This document shows, one piece after another, positions 40,274 to 51,218 of a DNA stretch of 64,000 nt. A program made the translations under genes and the position numbers. The stretch lies in the NCBI RefSeq assembly GCF_015831345.1, contig NZ_JADWYS010000001.1:1746118-1810117 (forward strand), given 5' to 3'. The DNA comes from Caenimonas aquaedulcis. Lineage in GTDB: Bacteria > Pseudomonadota > Gammaproteobacteria > Burkholderiales > Burkholderiaceae_C. A model generated the notes under the pieces. It ran no database searches. It was not told the DNA's origin and saw only the letters and a program-made list of their open reading frames with translations. Every line of letters begins with the position of its first letter. Within the stretch, counting starts at the first letter, position 1.

Positions 40274-41518
40274 ATGCACGCACGCTGGTACTTCGGTTGG
40301 AACATCGTCGCCGCGGCCGCGTTCCTGACACTGTTGTCGTCGGGTATGCGCCTGAGTTTCGGCCCTTTCTTCCTGCCGATGGCGCACGACCTCGGATTCA
40401 GCCGCAGCCTCCTGGCGAGCATCGTCGCCGTCGGCATGCTGGCCTATGGCCTGGCGATGCCGCTGGCCGGTGCGTTGATCGCGCGCTTCGGCACGCGGCC
40501 CGTGCTGCTGGCGGGCAACGCGCTCGTCATCGTTGCGGTGTTGTGGACCATCGCAACGACGAACGCTGCCGCCTTCCTGGTGGCGTTCGGGTTGCTTCTG
40601 TCCATCGGGCTCGCTTTCACCAGCCCGGTGGCGTTGACTCCAGTCATCAGCCGTTGGTTCACACAGCGGCGCGGCATGGCCCTCTTCTTTCTCTCCACCG
40701 GGTCGATGGCGGGCATGGCGGCGATGACACCCCTGCTCAGCTTCGCCATCGAGCACGTCGGCTGGCGGTCGACCCTGGCGGGTTTCGCCGCGGTATTCAC
40801 GCTCTTCACGCTGCCTGCCGCAGTGTTCGTGATCCACGAGGCCGCGCCCGCGCAAACGGACCTCAGTGCCGAGGATTTCGCCGCGCTGCGCGCCCGTCCC
40901 GGCGGCCGGCCGGAAAGCCTGACGCTGCGCCAGGCGATGTCCACGGCCCCCTTCTGGAAGATCTTCTTCGGCCTGTTCTGCTGCGGCTTCAGCATGAACC
41001 TGCTGGGCACGCACGGGATGCCGATGCTGATGGACCATGGCTTCGATGCGTTCACGAGTTCGATGGGCATCGGCGTGATCGGCTTCGTTGCGATCGGCGG
41101 CACACTTGTGCTCGGGCGATTCGCCGACCGCCTGCCTCGCCGGCACATCCTTGCCGCGATCTACTTCGTGCGCGGCCTCGGCTTCTTCGCGCTCGTCGCC
41201 GTCGGCGCGCACTGGGAGCTCTACCTCACCGCGACGATCGGCGGGCTCGTGTGGGCAGGCAGTATCGCGCTCTCGTCGGCCATCCTGGCCGACGTGTACG
41301 GCGTGCGGCTCGTGGGCGTCCTTTACGGCACGGCGTACGTCGGACACCAGCTGGGCGGCATGCTCAGCTCGTGGCTCGGGGGCTGGGGCTTCGAGCACTT
41401 CGGCACGCACTGGGTTGCCTTCGGTGCCGCCGGCGCATTGTTGATGGCAGCTGCCGTCGTGGCGCTGCAGCTGCCGCGAAGGGGGTTCACCTTGATGGCA
41501 CGGCCGGCGAAGGGCTGA
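40274..41518 (+). CDS. MFS transporter
   Basis: This 414-residue inner-membrane carrier has about 12 hydrophobic segments and the loop GALIARFGTRPVLLAGN between helices 2 and 3, the MFS motif A position. The N-terminus RWYFGWNIVAAAAFLTLLSSGMRLSFGPFF resembles oxalate/formate-antiporter and monocarboxylate-type carriers. It probably imports or exports the acid handled by the cluster. An in-frame GTG at 40271 directly precedes the chosen ATG 40274, which has AGGA six bases upstream. Confidence 0.88.
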   Translation: MHARWYFGWNIVAAAAFLTLLSSGMRLSFGPFFLPMAHDLGFSRSLLASIVAVGMLAYGLAMPLAGALIARFGTRPVLLAGNALVIVAVLWTIATTNAAAFLVAFGLLLSIGLAFTSPVALTPVISRWFTQRRGMALFFLSTGSMAGMAAMTPLLSFAIEHVGWRSTLAGFAAVFTLFTLPAAVFVIHEAAPAQTDLSAEDFAALRARPGGRPESLTLRQAMSTAPFWKIFFGLFCCGFSMNLLGTHGMPMLMDHGFDAFTSSMGIGVIGFVAIGGTLVLGRFADRLPRRHILAAIYFVRGLGFFALVAVGAHWELYLTATIGGLVWAGSIALSSAILADVYGVRLVGVLYGTAYVGHQLGGMLSSWLGGWGFEHFGTHWVAFGAAGALLMAAAVVALQLPRRGFTLMARPAKG

Positions 41519-41559
41519 CGCGCCGCCACGCCATGCCTGTGACCGCATCGCGATAAAGC

Positions 41560-41595
41560 AAAAACCCCGCGCTATCGTTTGAATAGCAACGGGGC
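41560..41595 (-). terminator. Rho-independent terminator after tRNA-Ser
   Basis: On the minus strand a hairpin with GCCCCG...CGGGG outer and GCTAT...ATAGC inner stems is followed by TTTTT (41,564-41,560). It starts about nine bases after the tRNA CCA end and would end the serS/tRNA transcript. Confidence 0.82.
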
Positions 41596-41603
41596 TTGGT
41601 CTT

Positions 41604-41694
41604 TGGCGGAGCAGGTGGGATTCGAACCCACGGTACGGCATAACCGTACACCGGATTTCGAGTCCGGCGCATTCGACCACTCTGCCACCGCTCC
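41604..41694 (-). tRNA. tRNA-Ser(CGA)
   Basis: The 91-base sequence includes an encoded CCA. Acceptor strands GGAGCGG and CTGCTCC pair, the T loop is GGTTCGAATCC within its stem, and the anticodon loop ACTCGAAA gives anticodon CGA (reads UCG). The long variable arm (TGTACGGTTATGCCGTACC) is typical of class II serine tRNA. It lies 42 bases downstream of serS on the same strand. Confidence 0.97.
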
Positions 41695-41736
41695 TGAATT
41701 CGGTTCGCGTGGTGCGAAGCCCGAAATTCTAACCGA

Positions 41737-43056
<1,320 letters not shown>

Positions 43057-43146
43057 TTATCGGGGCGGGGACTCCTGCCATGTCCTGCCGGGCTGAAGCG
43101 CTAGCATGGACACCCTTTCACGGTTCGACCCACCAAGGAGCACAGC

Positions 43147-43566
43147 ATGGACCTCAACATTTACCTCACCTTCGACGGCCGCTGCGAGGAGGCGCTGAAG
43201 TTCTACGCGCAAGCCCTGGGCGGCACCATCGGCGAATTCCACCGCTTCGGCGGCTCCCCCATGGACGACGGCAAGATGCCCGCCGAATTCAAGAACCGCG
43301 TGATGCACGGCCGCGTCGAGGCGAACGGGCAGATCCTCATGGGCAGCGACGCCGGCCCCGGCCAGCCCTTCCAGGGCTACAAGGGCTTCACGGTGTCGGT
43401 GAACGTGCCGGACACCGCGCAGGGCATGCGCACCTTCGATGCGCTCGCGGCCGGCGGCCAAGTCACCATGCCCTTCCAGAAAACCTTCTGGGCCGAGGGC
43501 TTCGGCATGCTCAACGACAAGTTCGGCGTGCCGTGGATGGTGAACTGCGAGGCGCAGCAGGGCTGA
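43147..43566 (+). CDS. VOC family protein, PhnB-like
   Basis: This 139-residue cytoplasmic protein of the vicinal-oxygen-chelate fold begins MDLNIYLTFDGRCEEALKFYAQALGG, as PhnB-like proteins do, and ends FGMLNDKFGVPWMVNC. Function is not known for most members. AAGGAG lies about seven bases before the start. It is convergent with the dehydratase gene. Confidence 0.88.
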   Translation: MDLNIYLTFDGRCEEALKFYAQALGGTIGEFHRFGGSPMDDGKMPAEFKNRVMHGRVEANGQILMGSDAGPGQPFQGYKGFTVSVNVPDTAQGMRTFDALAAGGQVTMPFQKTFWAEGFGMLNDKFGVPWMVNCEAQQG

Positions 43567-43578
43567 AGCGCCGCGCGC

Positions 43579-44517
43579 TCAGGAGAGCGTCGCCGGATCG
43601 AGGTTCGCGCCGCAGATGACGAGGCAGACCGTCTCGCCCGCGCGCGGCTTGTAGAGGCCGGTCTGCAGCGCCGCCACGGGCAGCGCGGCCGCCGGCTCCA
43701 CGGCCAGCTTCATCGTCTTCCAGAGCCACAGCTGCGCATCGCGGATCGCCGCGTCGGGCAGTAGCAACGCATCGTGCACATGGCGCTGGGTCACGTCCCA
43801 GGCGATCGCGCCGATGCGTTTTGCGCCCAGCGAATCCGCGGCGATGCCAGCCACCTTCACGTCCACGGGCTCACCCGCCGCGCGAGAGGCGTGCAGCGTG
43901 GGCGCGAGTTCGGGCTCCAGCGCGACGACGCGCGCGCGGTCTTCGAACCACGAGGCAATGCCGGCGATCAGCCCGCCGCCACCCACCGACACCAAGACGC
44001 TGTCCGGCAGGCCGCCGTCTTCTTCGATTTCCTTCGCCAGCGTGCCCGCGCCGGCCACCACTTCGGGCTGGTCGTAGGCGTGCGTGAGCAGCGCGCCGGT
44101 TTCGCGCTGGCGTGCGAGGCAGGCCTCGAGCGCGTCGGCATAAGCGTCGCCCGTCACGACCAGGTGTGCACCCAATTCGCGCAACTTCGCCTGCTTTGCG
44201 GGGCTGCTGACCGTGGGCACGAACACCTCGCAGCGGACGCCCAGCGCCTTGGCGGCAACCGCAGTCGCGATGCCGGCGTTGCCGCCGGACGCGACGATCA
44301 CGCCGCTCGCGGGAATGTCGTTGGCCAGCAGGCGATTGAGCATGCCGCGCGCCTTGAAGCTGCCGCCCGCCTGGAACTGCTCCAGCTTCAGCCAGACCTG
44401 CGCGCCTTCCGCACCGAACATCGCGCCGGGCAGTTTCCACAAGGGCGTGCGCAGCAGGAACTGCACGCGCGCCTGCGAGAAGCGTCGCGCAGCGGCTTCG
44501 ACCTGCTCGCGGTTCAC
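43579..44517 (-). CDS. threonine/serine dehydratase-like PLP enzyme
   Basis: This 312-residue fold-type II PLP enzyme has the Schiff-base Lys in [15 protein letters not shown] (about residue 54), [19 protein letters not shown] and the phosphate-binding [10 protein letters not shown]. It would deaminate Ser/Thr or a related hydroxy amino acid. A regulatory ACT domain is absent. The GTG start at 44517 overlaps the ispH stop (GTGA). Confidence 0.88.
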   Translation of the reverse strand: MNREQVEAAARRFSQARVQFLLRTPLWKLPGAMFGAEGAQVWLKLEQFQAGGSFKARGMLNRLLANDIPASGVIVASGGNAGIATAVAAKALGVRCEVFVPTVSSPAKQAKLRELGAHLVVTGDAYADALEACLARQRETGALLTHAYDQPEVVAGAGTLAKEIEEDGGLPDSVLVSVGGGGLIAGIASWFEDRARVVALEPELAPTLHASRAAGEPVDVKVAGIAADSLGAKRIGAIAWDVTQRHVHDALLLPDAAIRDAQLWLWKTMKLAVEPAAALPVAALQTGLYKPRAGETVCLVICGANLDPATLS

Positions 44518-45464
44518 AGCTTCAGTCCCTTGGGCAGCGGGAACTTCACGGTCTCCTCGATGCCGTCCATCCTGCGCACGGACACGGCGCCCAGAGCCTT
44601 GATCCGGTCGATCACTTCCTTCACCAGCACCTCGGGCGCGGATGCGCCTGCCGTGAGGCCGACGCGCCACTTGCCTTCCAGCCATTCGGGACGCATCTCG
44701 TCGGCGTTGTCCACCATGTAGCTTTCCACGCCGAGCTTGCGCGCGAGTTCCGCCAGCCGGTTGCTGTTGGAGCTCGTGGGGCTGCCCACGACGATCAGCA
44801 GGTCCACCTGCGGCGACATGACCTTCACCGCGTCCTGGCGGTTCTGCGTGGCGTAGCAGATGTCCTGCTGCTTCGGTTCGCGGATCGAGGGAAAGCGCGC
44901 GCGCACCGCGGCGACGATCTCGGCCGCGTCGTCCACCGACAGGGTCGTCTGCGTGACGACCGCGAGCTTGTCCGTTTGGGCGGGTTGCACGCTCGCGACG
45001 TCCTCGACGTCTTCCACCAGGTGGATGCCGCGCTCGAGCTGGCCCATGGTTCCCTCGACTTCCGGGTGCCCCTTGTGGCCGATCATGATGAACTCGTAGC
45101 CCTCCTTCGCGAGCTTGGCGACTTCCACGTGCACCTTGGTCACGAGCGGGCACGTCGCGTCGAAGACGTCGAAGCCGCGCGCCTGCGCCTCGGCCTGCAC
45201 CGCCTTGCTCACGCCATGCGCGGAGAAGACGAGCGTGGCGCCGGGCGGCACCTCGGCGAGGTCCTCGATGAAGATCGCGCCCTTGGCCTTGAGGTCGTTC
45301 ACGACGAAGGTGTTGTGGACGATCTCGTGGCGCACGTAGATCGGCGCGCCGAATTTCTGCAGCGCGCGCTCGACGATCTCGATCGCGCGGTCCACGCCGG
45401 CGCAGAAGCCGCGCGGCTCGGCCAGCAGGATCTCGAGGTGCTCGGGCTTGTCCAGCGCGTTCAT
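44514..45464 (-). CDS. ispH: 4-hydroxy-3-methylbut-2-enyl diphosphate reductase
   Basis: This 316-residue iron-sulfur enzyme is the last step of the MEP isoprenoid pathway, making IPP and DMAPP. The three cluster cysteines are in [21 protein letters not shown] and ICYATQNRQ. The proton-donor Glu lies in the usual position before TTLSVDD. The start overlaps the fkpB stop (ATGA), the common fkpB-ispH pair. Confidence 0.97.
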   Translation of the reverse strand: MNALDKPEHLEILLAEPRGFCAGVDRAIEIVERALQKFGAPIYVRHEIVHNTFVVNDLKAKGAIFIEDLAEVPPGATLVFSAHGVSKAVQAEAQARGFDVFDATCPLVTKVHVEVAKLAKEGYEFIMIGHKGHPEVEGTMGQLERGIHLVEDVEDVASVQPAQTDKLAVVTQTTLSVDDAAEIVAAVRARFPSIREPKQQDICYATQNRQDAVKVMSPQVDLLIVVGSPTSSNSNRLAELARKLGVESYMVDNADEMRPEWLEGKWRVGLTAGASAPEVLVKEVIDRIKALGAVSVRRMDGIEETVKFPLPKGLKL

Positions 45465-45937
45465 AGGACCCCGATCACCTGCACTTCGAAGGTCACGGGC
45501 TGGCCCGCGAGCGGGTGGTTGAAGTCGAACAACACGGCGTCCGCCTTGCCGTCGCCGTCGCCGTCCTGCCCGACCTTCTGCACCGAGCCCGCGTACTGGC
45601 CCATGCCGTCGGGCGTGGGGAACTGCACGACGTCGCCGACCTGGTATTTCTCGTCGGGGTCGCCCATTTCGTTGAGCAGCCTGCGCGCGACCCACTGCAC
45701 CATCTCCGGATTGCGCTCGCCGAAGGCCTGCCCCGCGGGGATGTCGAAGATTTCGTGCGCGCCCTCCTCCAGCCCGATGAGCCGCTGCTCGACCGCGGGC
45801 GACAGCTCGCCCGTGCCCAGCGTCAAGGTCGCGGGCTTGTCCTTGAACGTGTTGATGATGTCGCCGCCCGGACCGGCGAGGCGGTAGTGCAGCGTGAGGA
45901 AGGAACCCGGATGGATGCGGGTCGCGGTGGAGGCCAT
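45461..45937 (-). CDS. fkpB: FKBP-type peptidyl-prolyl isomerase, SlpA/FkpB type
   Basis: This 158-residue protein has the FKBP domain split by the insert-in-flap chaperone domain. [38 protein letters not shown] and [18 protein letters not shown] are the conserved parts. Its position before ispH is conserved in proteobacteria. The start ATG 45937 is supported by the ordinary N-terminus length. It is divergent from radC. Confidence 0.93.
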   Translation of the reverse strand: MASTATRIHPGSFLTLHYRLAGPGGDIINTFKDKPATLTLGTGELSPAVEQRLIGLEEGAHEIFDIPAGQAFGERNPEMVQWVARRLLNEMGDPDEKYQVGDVVQFPTPDGMGQYAGSVQKVGQDGDGDGKADAVLFDFNHPLAGQPVTFEVQVIGVL

Positions 45938-45991
45938 GGAAGTCCCGATAAGATGCCTCCATTGTAGAAAGCCGCCGCCCGCGCGACTCCC

Positions 45992-46669
45992 ATGAACCTC
46001 AAAGACCTTCCGGCGGATGCCCAGCCGCGCCAAAAGCTGCTGATGCGCGGCGCCGCGGCCCTCAGCGACACCGAGCTGCTGGCCCTGCTGCTGCGCACCG
46101 GCACGGCGGGCCGCGGCGTGCTCCAGATGGCGCAGGAGGTGCTCAGCACCTTCGGCGGCATTGCGGGGCTGCTACACACCGCCGCGGAAGACCTGAAGCG
46201 CATCAAGGGCCTGGGCGGCCCCGCCAAGCGGGCGGAGCTCATGGCGGTGCTGGAACTCGCCCGTCGCGGGCTGGCCCAGCAGCTGGGTGCGCGCGAAGTC
46301 TTCGGCACGCCCGGCGCAGTCAAGCAATTCCTGCAGCTGCACCTGGCGCGCAAGCAGCACGAGGTCTTCGCGGTGCTCTTCCTGGATGCGCAGCACCGGC
46401 TCATCGCCATGGAAGAGCTGTTCCAGGGCACCTTGACCCACACCAGCGTCTATCCGCGCGAGATCGTCAAGCGGGCGCTCAATCACCATGCGGCTTCCGT
46501 CGTGCTCGCCCACAACCATCCCAGCGGCGAAGTGAGTCCCTCACGCGCCGACGAGGCGCTCACCCAGACGCTCAAGTCGGCGCTCGCGCTCGTCGACGTC
46601 CGCGTGCTCGACCATGTGATCGTCGCGCAGGGCGACGCGTTCTCCATGGCGGAGCGGGGCCTGCTCTGA
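45992..46669 (+). CDS. radC: RadC/YsxA family JAB-domain protein
   Basis: This 225-residue protein has an N-terminal helix-hairpin-helix-like region (residues 1-85), followed by a JAB1/MPN metalloprotease-like domain. The metal-binding motif is [14 protein letters not shown] (about residues 173-186). Despite its name, no repair role has been proven for the family. Full length is normal. Confidence 0.95.
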   Translation: MNLKDLPADAQPRQKLLMRGAAALSDTELLALLLRTGTAGRGVLQMAQEVLSTFGGIAGLLHTAAEDLKRIKGLGGPAKRAELMAVLELARRGLAQQLGAREVFGTPGAVKQFLQLHLARKQHEVFAVLFLDAQHRLIAMEELFQGTLTHTSVYPREIVKRALNHHAASVVLAHNHPSGEVSPSRADEALTQTLKSALALVDVRVLDHVIVAQGDAFSMAERGLL

Positions 46670-46679
46670 CGCACCTTCC

Positions 46680-47333
46680 ATGAAGGCGAAGTCCCTGAAA
46701 GACCTGCAGGCGATGCAGCAGAAGCTCGCCGAACAGCAGCGCCTCGCGGCGGCGCAGGAAGCCGCGCGGCGCGAAGCGCAGCGGCGCGAGCAGGCCGAGC
46801 GCGACCTCTTCGTGCGCGCGGCCGGTGCGGTGAAGCCGATGCGCACGCCCCAACGCGCGAACCTCGCACCCGACCCGCCCGCGCCGATCCCTGTGCAGCA
46901 GCAACTGGACGACCAGCGCGTGCTGCACGAGGCGCTCAGCGACCAGTTCGACGCGAGCACGCTGCTCGACGTGGACGACGCATTGAGCTTCCGGCGGCCG
47001 GGCGTGGGCACGGACGTGACGCGCGATTTGCGCAAAGGCAAGTGGTCGATCCAGGGCGAGATCGACCTGCATGGCTTGCGCCGAGAGGAAGCGCGCGAGG
47101 CCCTGTCGGAGTTCATGCGCGGCGCGCAGAAGCGCGGGTGGCGCTGCGTGCGGATCGTCCATGGCAAAGGCCTGGGGTCGCCCGGCAAGACACCTGTCCT
47201 GAAAGGCCGGGTTCAGAGCTGGCTGATCCAGAAGAACGAGGTGATGGCCTTCGTACAGGCGCGTGGGGATGAAGGCGGGGCGGGGGCGGTCGTCGTGCTG
47301 CTCAAGCCGGCCACGCCGGTCGCGCTGCTGTAA
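46680..47333 (+). CDS. Smr-domain protein
   Basis: This 217-residue protein has an N-terminal charged coiled-coil segment (residues 1-45, rich in Gln/Arg/Glu). The C-terminal Smr domain has the conserved IDLHGLRREEAREAL and IVHGKGLGSPGKTPVLKGRVQSWL. Such domains act as nucleases in ribosome rescue or DNA processing. It is 10 bases downstream of radC and converges on the globin gene with no gap. Confidence 0.92.
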   Translation: MKAKSLKDLQAMQQKLAEQQRLAAAQEAARREAQRREQAERDLFVRAAGAVKPMRTPQRANLAPDPPAPIPVQQQLDDQRVLHEALSDQFDASTLLDVDDALSFRRPGVGTDVTRDLRKGKWSIQGEIDLHGLRREEAREALSEFMRGAQKRGWRCVRIVHGKGLGSPGKTPVLKGRVQSWLIQKNEVMAFVQARGDEGGAGAVVVLLKPATPVALL

Positions 47334-47738
47334 TCAGCCGTGCGTGTTGCGCATCCAGTCCGCGGTGCCGAAGAAGCTCTCCTTCAGCCGCGCGCGCAAG
47401 TCTTCAGGAACACCTGTCTCCGCCATCGCCTGGTCCATGCACGCGAGCCACTGGTCACGCTCCTTGATGCCGATCTTGAAAGGCATGTGCCGCATGCGCA
47501 GCCGCGGATGGCCGAACTTCTCCGTGTAGTGCTGCGGCCCGCCCAGCCAGCCGCACAGGAACCAGAAGAGGTGCTGGCGGGCCTTCGCGAGCTCCGTGCC
47601 GTGCACCCCGCGCAGGACGGCATACGCGGGCTCGAGGTCCATCAAGTCGTAGAACCGCTCGACGAGCGCGCGCACCTTCTCTTCGCCGCCAATCCACTCG
47701 AAGGGCGTTCCGGCGGGGGGCTTTTCCTGGATCTGCAT
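47334..47738 (-). CDS. group II truncated hemoglobin
   Basis: This 134-residue truncated globin (trHbO/TrHb2) has the proximal His in KFGHPRLRMRHMPF, with the Trp of helix G in RDQWLACMDQ. The length agrees with the group. It likely protects against oxygen or nitric oxide species. The gene is close behind the large permease gene (21 bases). Confidence 0.92.
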   Translation of the reverse strand: MQIQEKPPAGTPFEWIGGEEKVRALVERFYDLMDLEPAYAVLRGVHGTELAKARQHLFWFLCGWLGGPQHYTEKFGHPRLRMRHMPFKIGIKERDQWLACMDQAMAETGVPEDLRARLKESFFGTADWMRNTHG

Positions 47739-47759
47739 GGCCCGATTGTCGCGTGCGGC

Positions 47760-50279
47760 CTATTCCGCCGCGCGGCGCAAGGTTTCCACCACCGGCCGGT
47801 TGAGCACCTCGCGCAGGCCCCACCACCCGGCGGCGAGGGCGAGCAACGCACCGGCGAGCGCGCCGGCGAGCGGCACCCACGGCGACGCGGTCCATTCGAA
47901 GTCGAACGCGTAGTGCGCCAGGCCCCAGCCCACGATGGAGGCGACGACGCTCGCGAGGAAGCCCGCGAGCAGGCCCACGCCCGCCAGTTCCGCGCGCTGC
48001 ACCTGCCTCAGCAGCGCCGAGCTCGCGCCCACCGCGCGCATCACCGCGAACTCGCGCGCGCGCTCTTCGCGCGTGGCCGTCACCGCGGCAAATAGCACCA
48101 CGACGCCCGCCGCGAGCGTGAAGCCGAAAAGGAATTCCACCGCGCGGATCACCTTGTCCAGAACGCCCTGCACCTGCGTGATCGTGCTGGTCATGTCGAC
48201 GTTGGTGATGTTGGGAAAGGCCCGCACCAGCCGGTTGTCGAAGCCCTTGGTGCCCGGCGCGCGGAAGGCGCCCATGTAGGTGACGGGCACGTCCTTGAGC
48301 TGGCTCACGGGATACATCACGAAGAAGTTCGCGCGCATCGACGTCCAGTCCACCTTGCGCAGCGAAGTGATCTTCGTCTCCGTCTGCAGGCCGCCGATGT
48401 CGAAGCGCACGGTGTCCCCGAGCTTGAGCCCCAATGTTTTCGCGATGCCTTCCTCCACGCTCGCGGCGCCCTGCTCTTCGGGCGTCCAGCGGCCCGCGAC
48501 CACTTCGTTGTGCGGCGGTTGCTGCGCGCTGTTGGACAGGTTGAACTCGCGGTCGACGAGGCGCTTGGCGCGGTCCTCCACGTAGTCGTCGGGGGTGACG
48601 GTCTTGCCGTTCACCGCGACGAGCCTGCCGCGGATCATGGGGAACCAGTCGAAGCGCTTCACGCCCGCGTCGGTCAGCGCCTTCTGGAACGCGTCGCTCT
48701 GTTCGGGCATCACGTTGATGACGAAGCGATTCGGCGCGTCGGGTGGCGTCGCCTGCCGCCAGCTCGCGATCAGGTCGGTGCGCAGCAGGACGAGCAGCAC
48801 CAGCGCCAGCAGTCCGACGGCCAGCGCGCTCACCTGCACCACCGTGTAGGCGGGCCGCGCGGAGATCTGCCGCGTCGCCAGCACCAGCCATCGCGGCGCC
48901 GTCGCCTCGTTGACGGACCAGCGCAGCACCTTCACCGCGAGCCAGCTCAGGCCCGCGAACAGGATGGCAGCGCCCGCGAACCCGCCCACCGCGATGCCGC
49001 CGAGCAGCAAGTCGCTGCTGGCCGCCATGAGCAGCGCCGCGAAGCCCGCGACGCCGACGCCCAGCACCAACAAGGAAGCGGGCTTCAGGTTGCCGAGGTC
49101 GCGCCGGATCACGCGCAGCGGCGGCACCTGCGCCAACTGCAACACCGGCGGCAGCCCGAAGGCCAAGAGCAGCGTGAGGCCCATGCCCATGCCGAAGGCG
49201 ACGGGCCACAGGCTGGCCATGGGCAGCGCGTCGCCGATGAGTCCGGCCAGCAGCATGAGGAACACGAAGTGCACCGCGTAGCCGATCGCGACGCCCAGCG
49301 CACTCGCGAACGCGCCCACGAGGGCGAACTCGATCGTGTAGCTCCACGCGATGGTGCGCTGGCTCTGCCCCAGCACGCGCAGCATCGCGCAGTCGTTGAG
49401 GTGCGACGCCGCGAAGCCGCGCGCCGCGAGCGCCACCGCCACGGCGCTCAACAGCGCCGAGAGCAGCGCGACGAGGTTGAGAAATTTCTCGGCGCGGTCC
49501 AGCGTCTGGCGCATCTCGGGCCGGCCGCCTTCCAGCGACTCCACGCGCACGCCGCGCACGGAGGGCAGTTTGGCCTGCGCTTGCGCCCAGGTGACGAAGG
49601 ATGCGACGCGCGCGTCGGGGCCGGTCACGGCGAAGCGATAAAGCACACGGCTCGCCGGCTGGATCAGCTTGCTCGCGGGCAGGTCGGCGTCGTTGATCAT
49701 CACGCGCGGCGCGAAAGCCGCGAAGCCCGCGCCGCGGTCGGGCTCGGTCACGATCAGTTTGCCGATACGCAGCTTCAGGTCGCCGAGCAGCAGCGGGTCC
49801 CCGGGCTTGAGCTCCAGCGCTTCGAGCAGCGATGCATCGAGCCAGGCCTCGCCGCGCGCCGGCACGTCGCGCGTCTTCGCGCCGGCAGTGTCGGGTTGCG
49901 CGGCCACTTCGAGGTTGCCACGCAGCGGATAACCCGCGGGCACGGCCTTCAACGCCACGAGCTTGATGCCGCCGCCCTGCGCATCGGGCGCGCGCGCCAT
50001 CGTCGGGAACGTGAGTGTGGTGAGTCCCTGCAGGCCGAGCGCCTTCGCCTGGTCGAGGAAGGCCTGCGGCGTGGGGTTGTCGCTGGAGACGACGGCGTCG
50101 CCGCCGAGCAGCTGGCGCGCGTCGCGCGTGAGCCCGCCCTTCAGCCGGTCGGCGAAAAAGCCCACGGCGGTCAGCGCGGCGACGGCGAGCGTCACCGCGA
50201 CGATGAGCAGGCGCAGCTCGCCCGCGCGCAGGTCTCGCCAGAGCGTTCGCCAGCCGAGCTTCCAGGGGGATTGGGTCAT
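47760..50279 (-). CDS. FtsX-type ABC transporter permease (YbbP-like)
   Basis: This 839-residue integral membrane protein has two FtsX-type domains: an N-terminal helix (RLLIVAVTLAVAALTAVGFF), a large periplasmic region with MacB-like fold, and clusters of hydrophobic helices near residues 260-420 and 700-830. The usual ATPase (YbbA) is not adjacent in this window. It may be involved in export of lysophospholipid or related lipids, but this is a family-level guess. Confidence 0.85.
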   Translation of the reverse strand: MTQSPWKLGWRTLWRDLRAGELRLLIVAVTLAVAALTAVGFFADRLKGGLTRDARQLLGGDAVVSSDNPTPQAFLDQAKALGLQGLTTLTFPTMARAPDAQGGGIKLVALKAVPAGYPLRGNLEVAAQPDTAGAKTRDVPARGEAWLDASLLEALELKPGDPLLLGDLKLRIGKLIVTEPDRGAGFAAFAPRVMINDADLPASKLIQPASRVLYRFAVTGPDARVASFVTWAQAQAKLPSVRGVRVESLEGGRPEMRQTLDRAEKFLNLVALLSALLSAVAVALAARGFAASHLNDCAMLRVLGQSQRTIAWSYTIEFALVGAFASALGVAIGYAVHFVFLMLLAGLIGDALPMASLWPVAFGMGMGLTLLLAFGLPPVLQLAQVPPLRVIRRDLGNLKPASLLVLGVGVAGFAALLMAASSDLLLGGIAVGGFAGAAILFAGLSWLAVKVLRWSVNEATAPRWLVLATRQISARPAYTVVQVSALAVGLLALVLLVLLRTDLIASWRQATPPDAPNRFVINVMPEQSDAFQKALTDAGVKRFDWFPMIRGRLVAVNGKTVTPDDYVEDRAKRLVDREFNLSNSAQQPPHNEVVAGRWTPEEQGAASVEEGIAKTLGLKLGDTVRFDIGGLQTETKITSLRKVDWTSMRANFFVMYPVSQLKDVPVTYMGAFRAPGTKGFDNRLVRAFPNITNVDMTSTITQVQGVLDKVIRAVEFLFGFTLAAGVVVLFAAVTATREERAREFAVMRAVGASSALLRQVQRAELAGVGLLAGFLASVVASIVGWGLAHYAFDFEWTASPWVPLAGALAGALLALAAGWWGLREVLNRPVVETLRRAAE

Positions 50280-50303
50280 GAGCGGCAGGCTAGCGTCGAA
50301 GAC

Positions 50304-51146
50304 TTAAGGCGCCGTTAGCGGTCGGGCGGCGAGTTCCGGCTGCAGCTGCAGGCGCTCGCTGCCCGTGAAGCAGAGGAAGTGCCGGTTGGTCGCGCGGCCG
50401 ATCGCGCACAGGCCCAGCTGCTGCGCGATGTCCAGGCCCATTTGCGTGATGCCGCTGCGCGAGACGACGATCGGCACGCCCATCTGCGCGGACTTGATGA
50501 TCATCTCGCTCGTGAGGCGGCCTGTCGTGTAGAACACCTTGTCTCCCGCGGGCTCCTGCGGCTCCTGCAGCCACATCCATCCGGCAATGGTGTCGATCGC
50601 GTTGTGCCGCCCGACATCCTCCACGAACAGCAGCATCTGCGCGCCGCGGAACAACGCGCATCCGTGCACCGACCCGGCGGACTTGTACGTGCTCTCCTGC
50701 GCACGGATCGCGCCCAGCAGCCCGTAGAGCTGCGCCTGCGTGATGCGCGCGGCCGGCAGCGAGATCGCATCGACCTCGTCCATCAGGCCGCCGAACATGC
50801 TGCCCTGCCCGCATCCCGTGGTGACCACGCGCTGCGCCGTGCGCTCCTCGATGCGCGCGATGCCTTCCCGGGTCTTCACCGCGGCGGAGCCGACATCCCA
50901 GTCCACGGTGATGGATTCGACCTCCTCGATGGACGTCACCAGCCGCTGGTTGCGCAGGTAGCCGAGCACCAGCCATTCCGGGCGCGCTCCGAGCGTCATC
51001 AGCGTCACGAGTTCGCGCTTGTCGACGTAGACCGTGAGCGGCCGCTCGGCCGGGATGGACGTGGTGGCGCGCTCGCCGTGCTCGTTGACGGTCTCGACCT
51101 CGCGCGTCAGCGGCGCCCGGGCTTCGGTGAGATGGGGCAATGCCAT
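50304..51146 (-). CDS. fdhD: formate dehydrogenase accessory sulfurtransferase FdhD
   Basis: This 280-residue protein moves sulfur from the cysteine desulfurase to the Mo-bis-MGD cofactor of formate dehydrogenase. Signature stretches are VTTGCGQGS (Cys112) and GRLTSEMIIKSAQMGVPIVVSRSG. The E. coli protein has a CxxC pair; here only the first Cys is present (Cys-Gly-Gln-Gly). It lies just beyond the terminator that ends the formate dehydrogenase operon. No clear ribosome-binding site precedes ATG 51146. Confidence 0.92.
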   Translation of the reverse strand: MALPHLTEARAPLTREVETVNEHGERATTSIPAERPLTVYVDKRELVTLMTLGARPEWLVLGYLRNQRLVTSIEEVESITVDWDVGSAAVKTREGIARIEERTAQRVVTTGCGQGSMFGGLMDEVDAISLPAARITQAQLYGLLGAIRAQESTYKSAGSVHGCALFRGAQMLLFVEDVGRHNAIDTIAGWMWLQEPQEPAGDKVFYTTGRLTSEMIIKSAQMGVPIVVSRSGITQMGLDIAQQLGLCAIGRATNRHFLCFTGSERLQLQPELAARPLTAP

Positions 51147-51162
51147 GGGACAAGGCTACATG

Positions 51163-51191
51163 AAAAAAAGCCGGGACCTCGCGGCCCGGCT
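51163..51191 (-). terminator. Rho-independent terminator at the end of the formate dehydrogenase operon
   Basis: On the minus strand the stem AGCCGGG / CCCGGCT with a nine-base loop is followed by TTTTTTT (51,169-51,163). It separates the operon (last gene ending at 51,219) from fdhD 17 bases further on, so fdhD must use read-through or its own promoter. Confidence 0.85.
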
Positions 51192-51218
51192 TCGATCGCG
51201 TCCGGGAGGGACCCGGCG

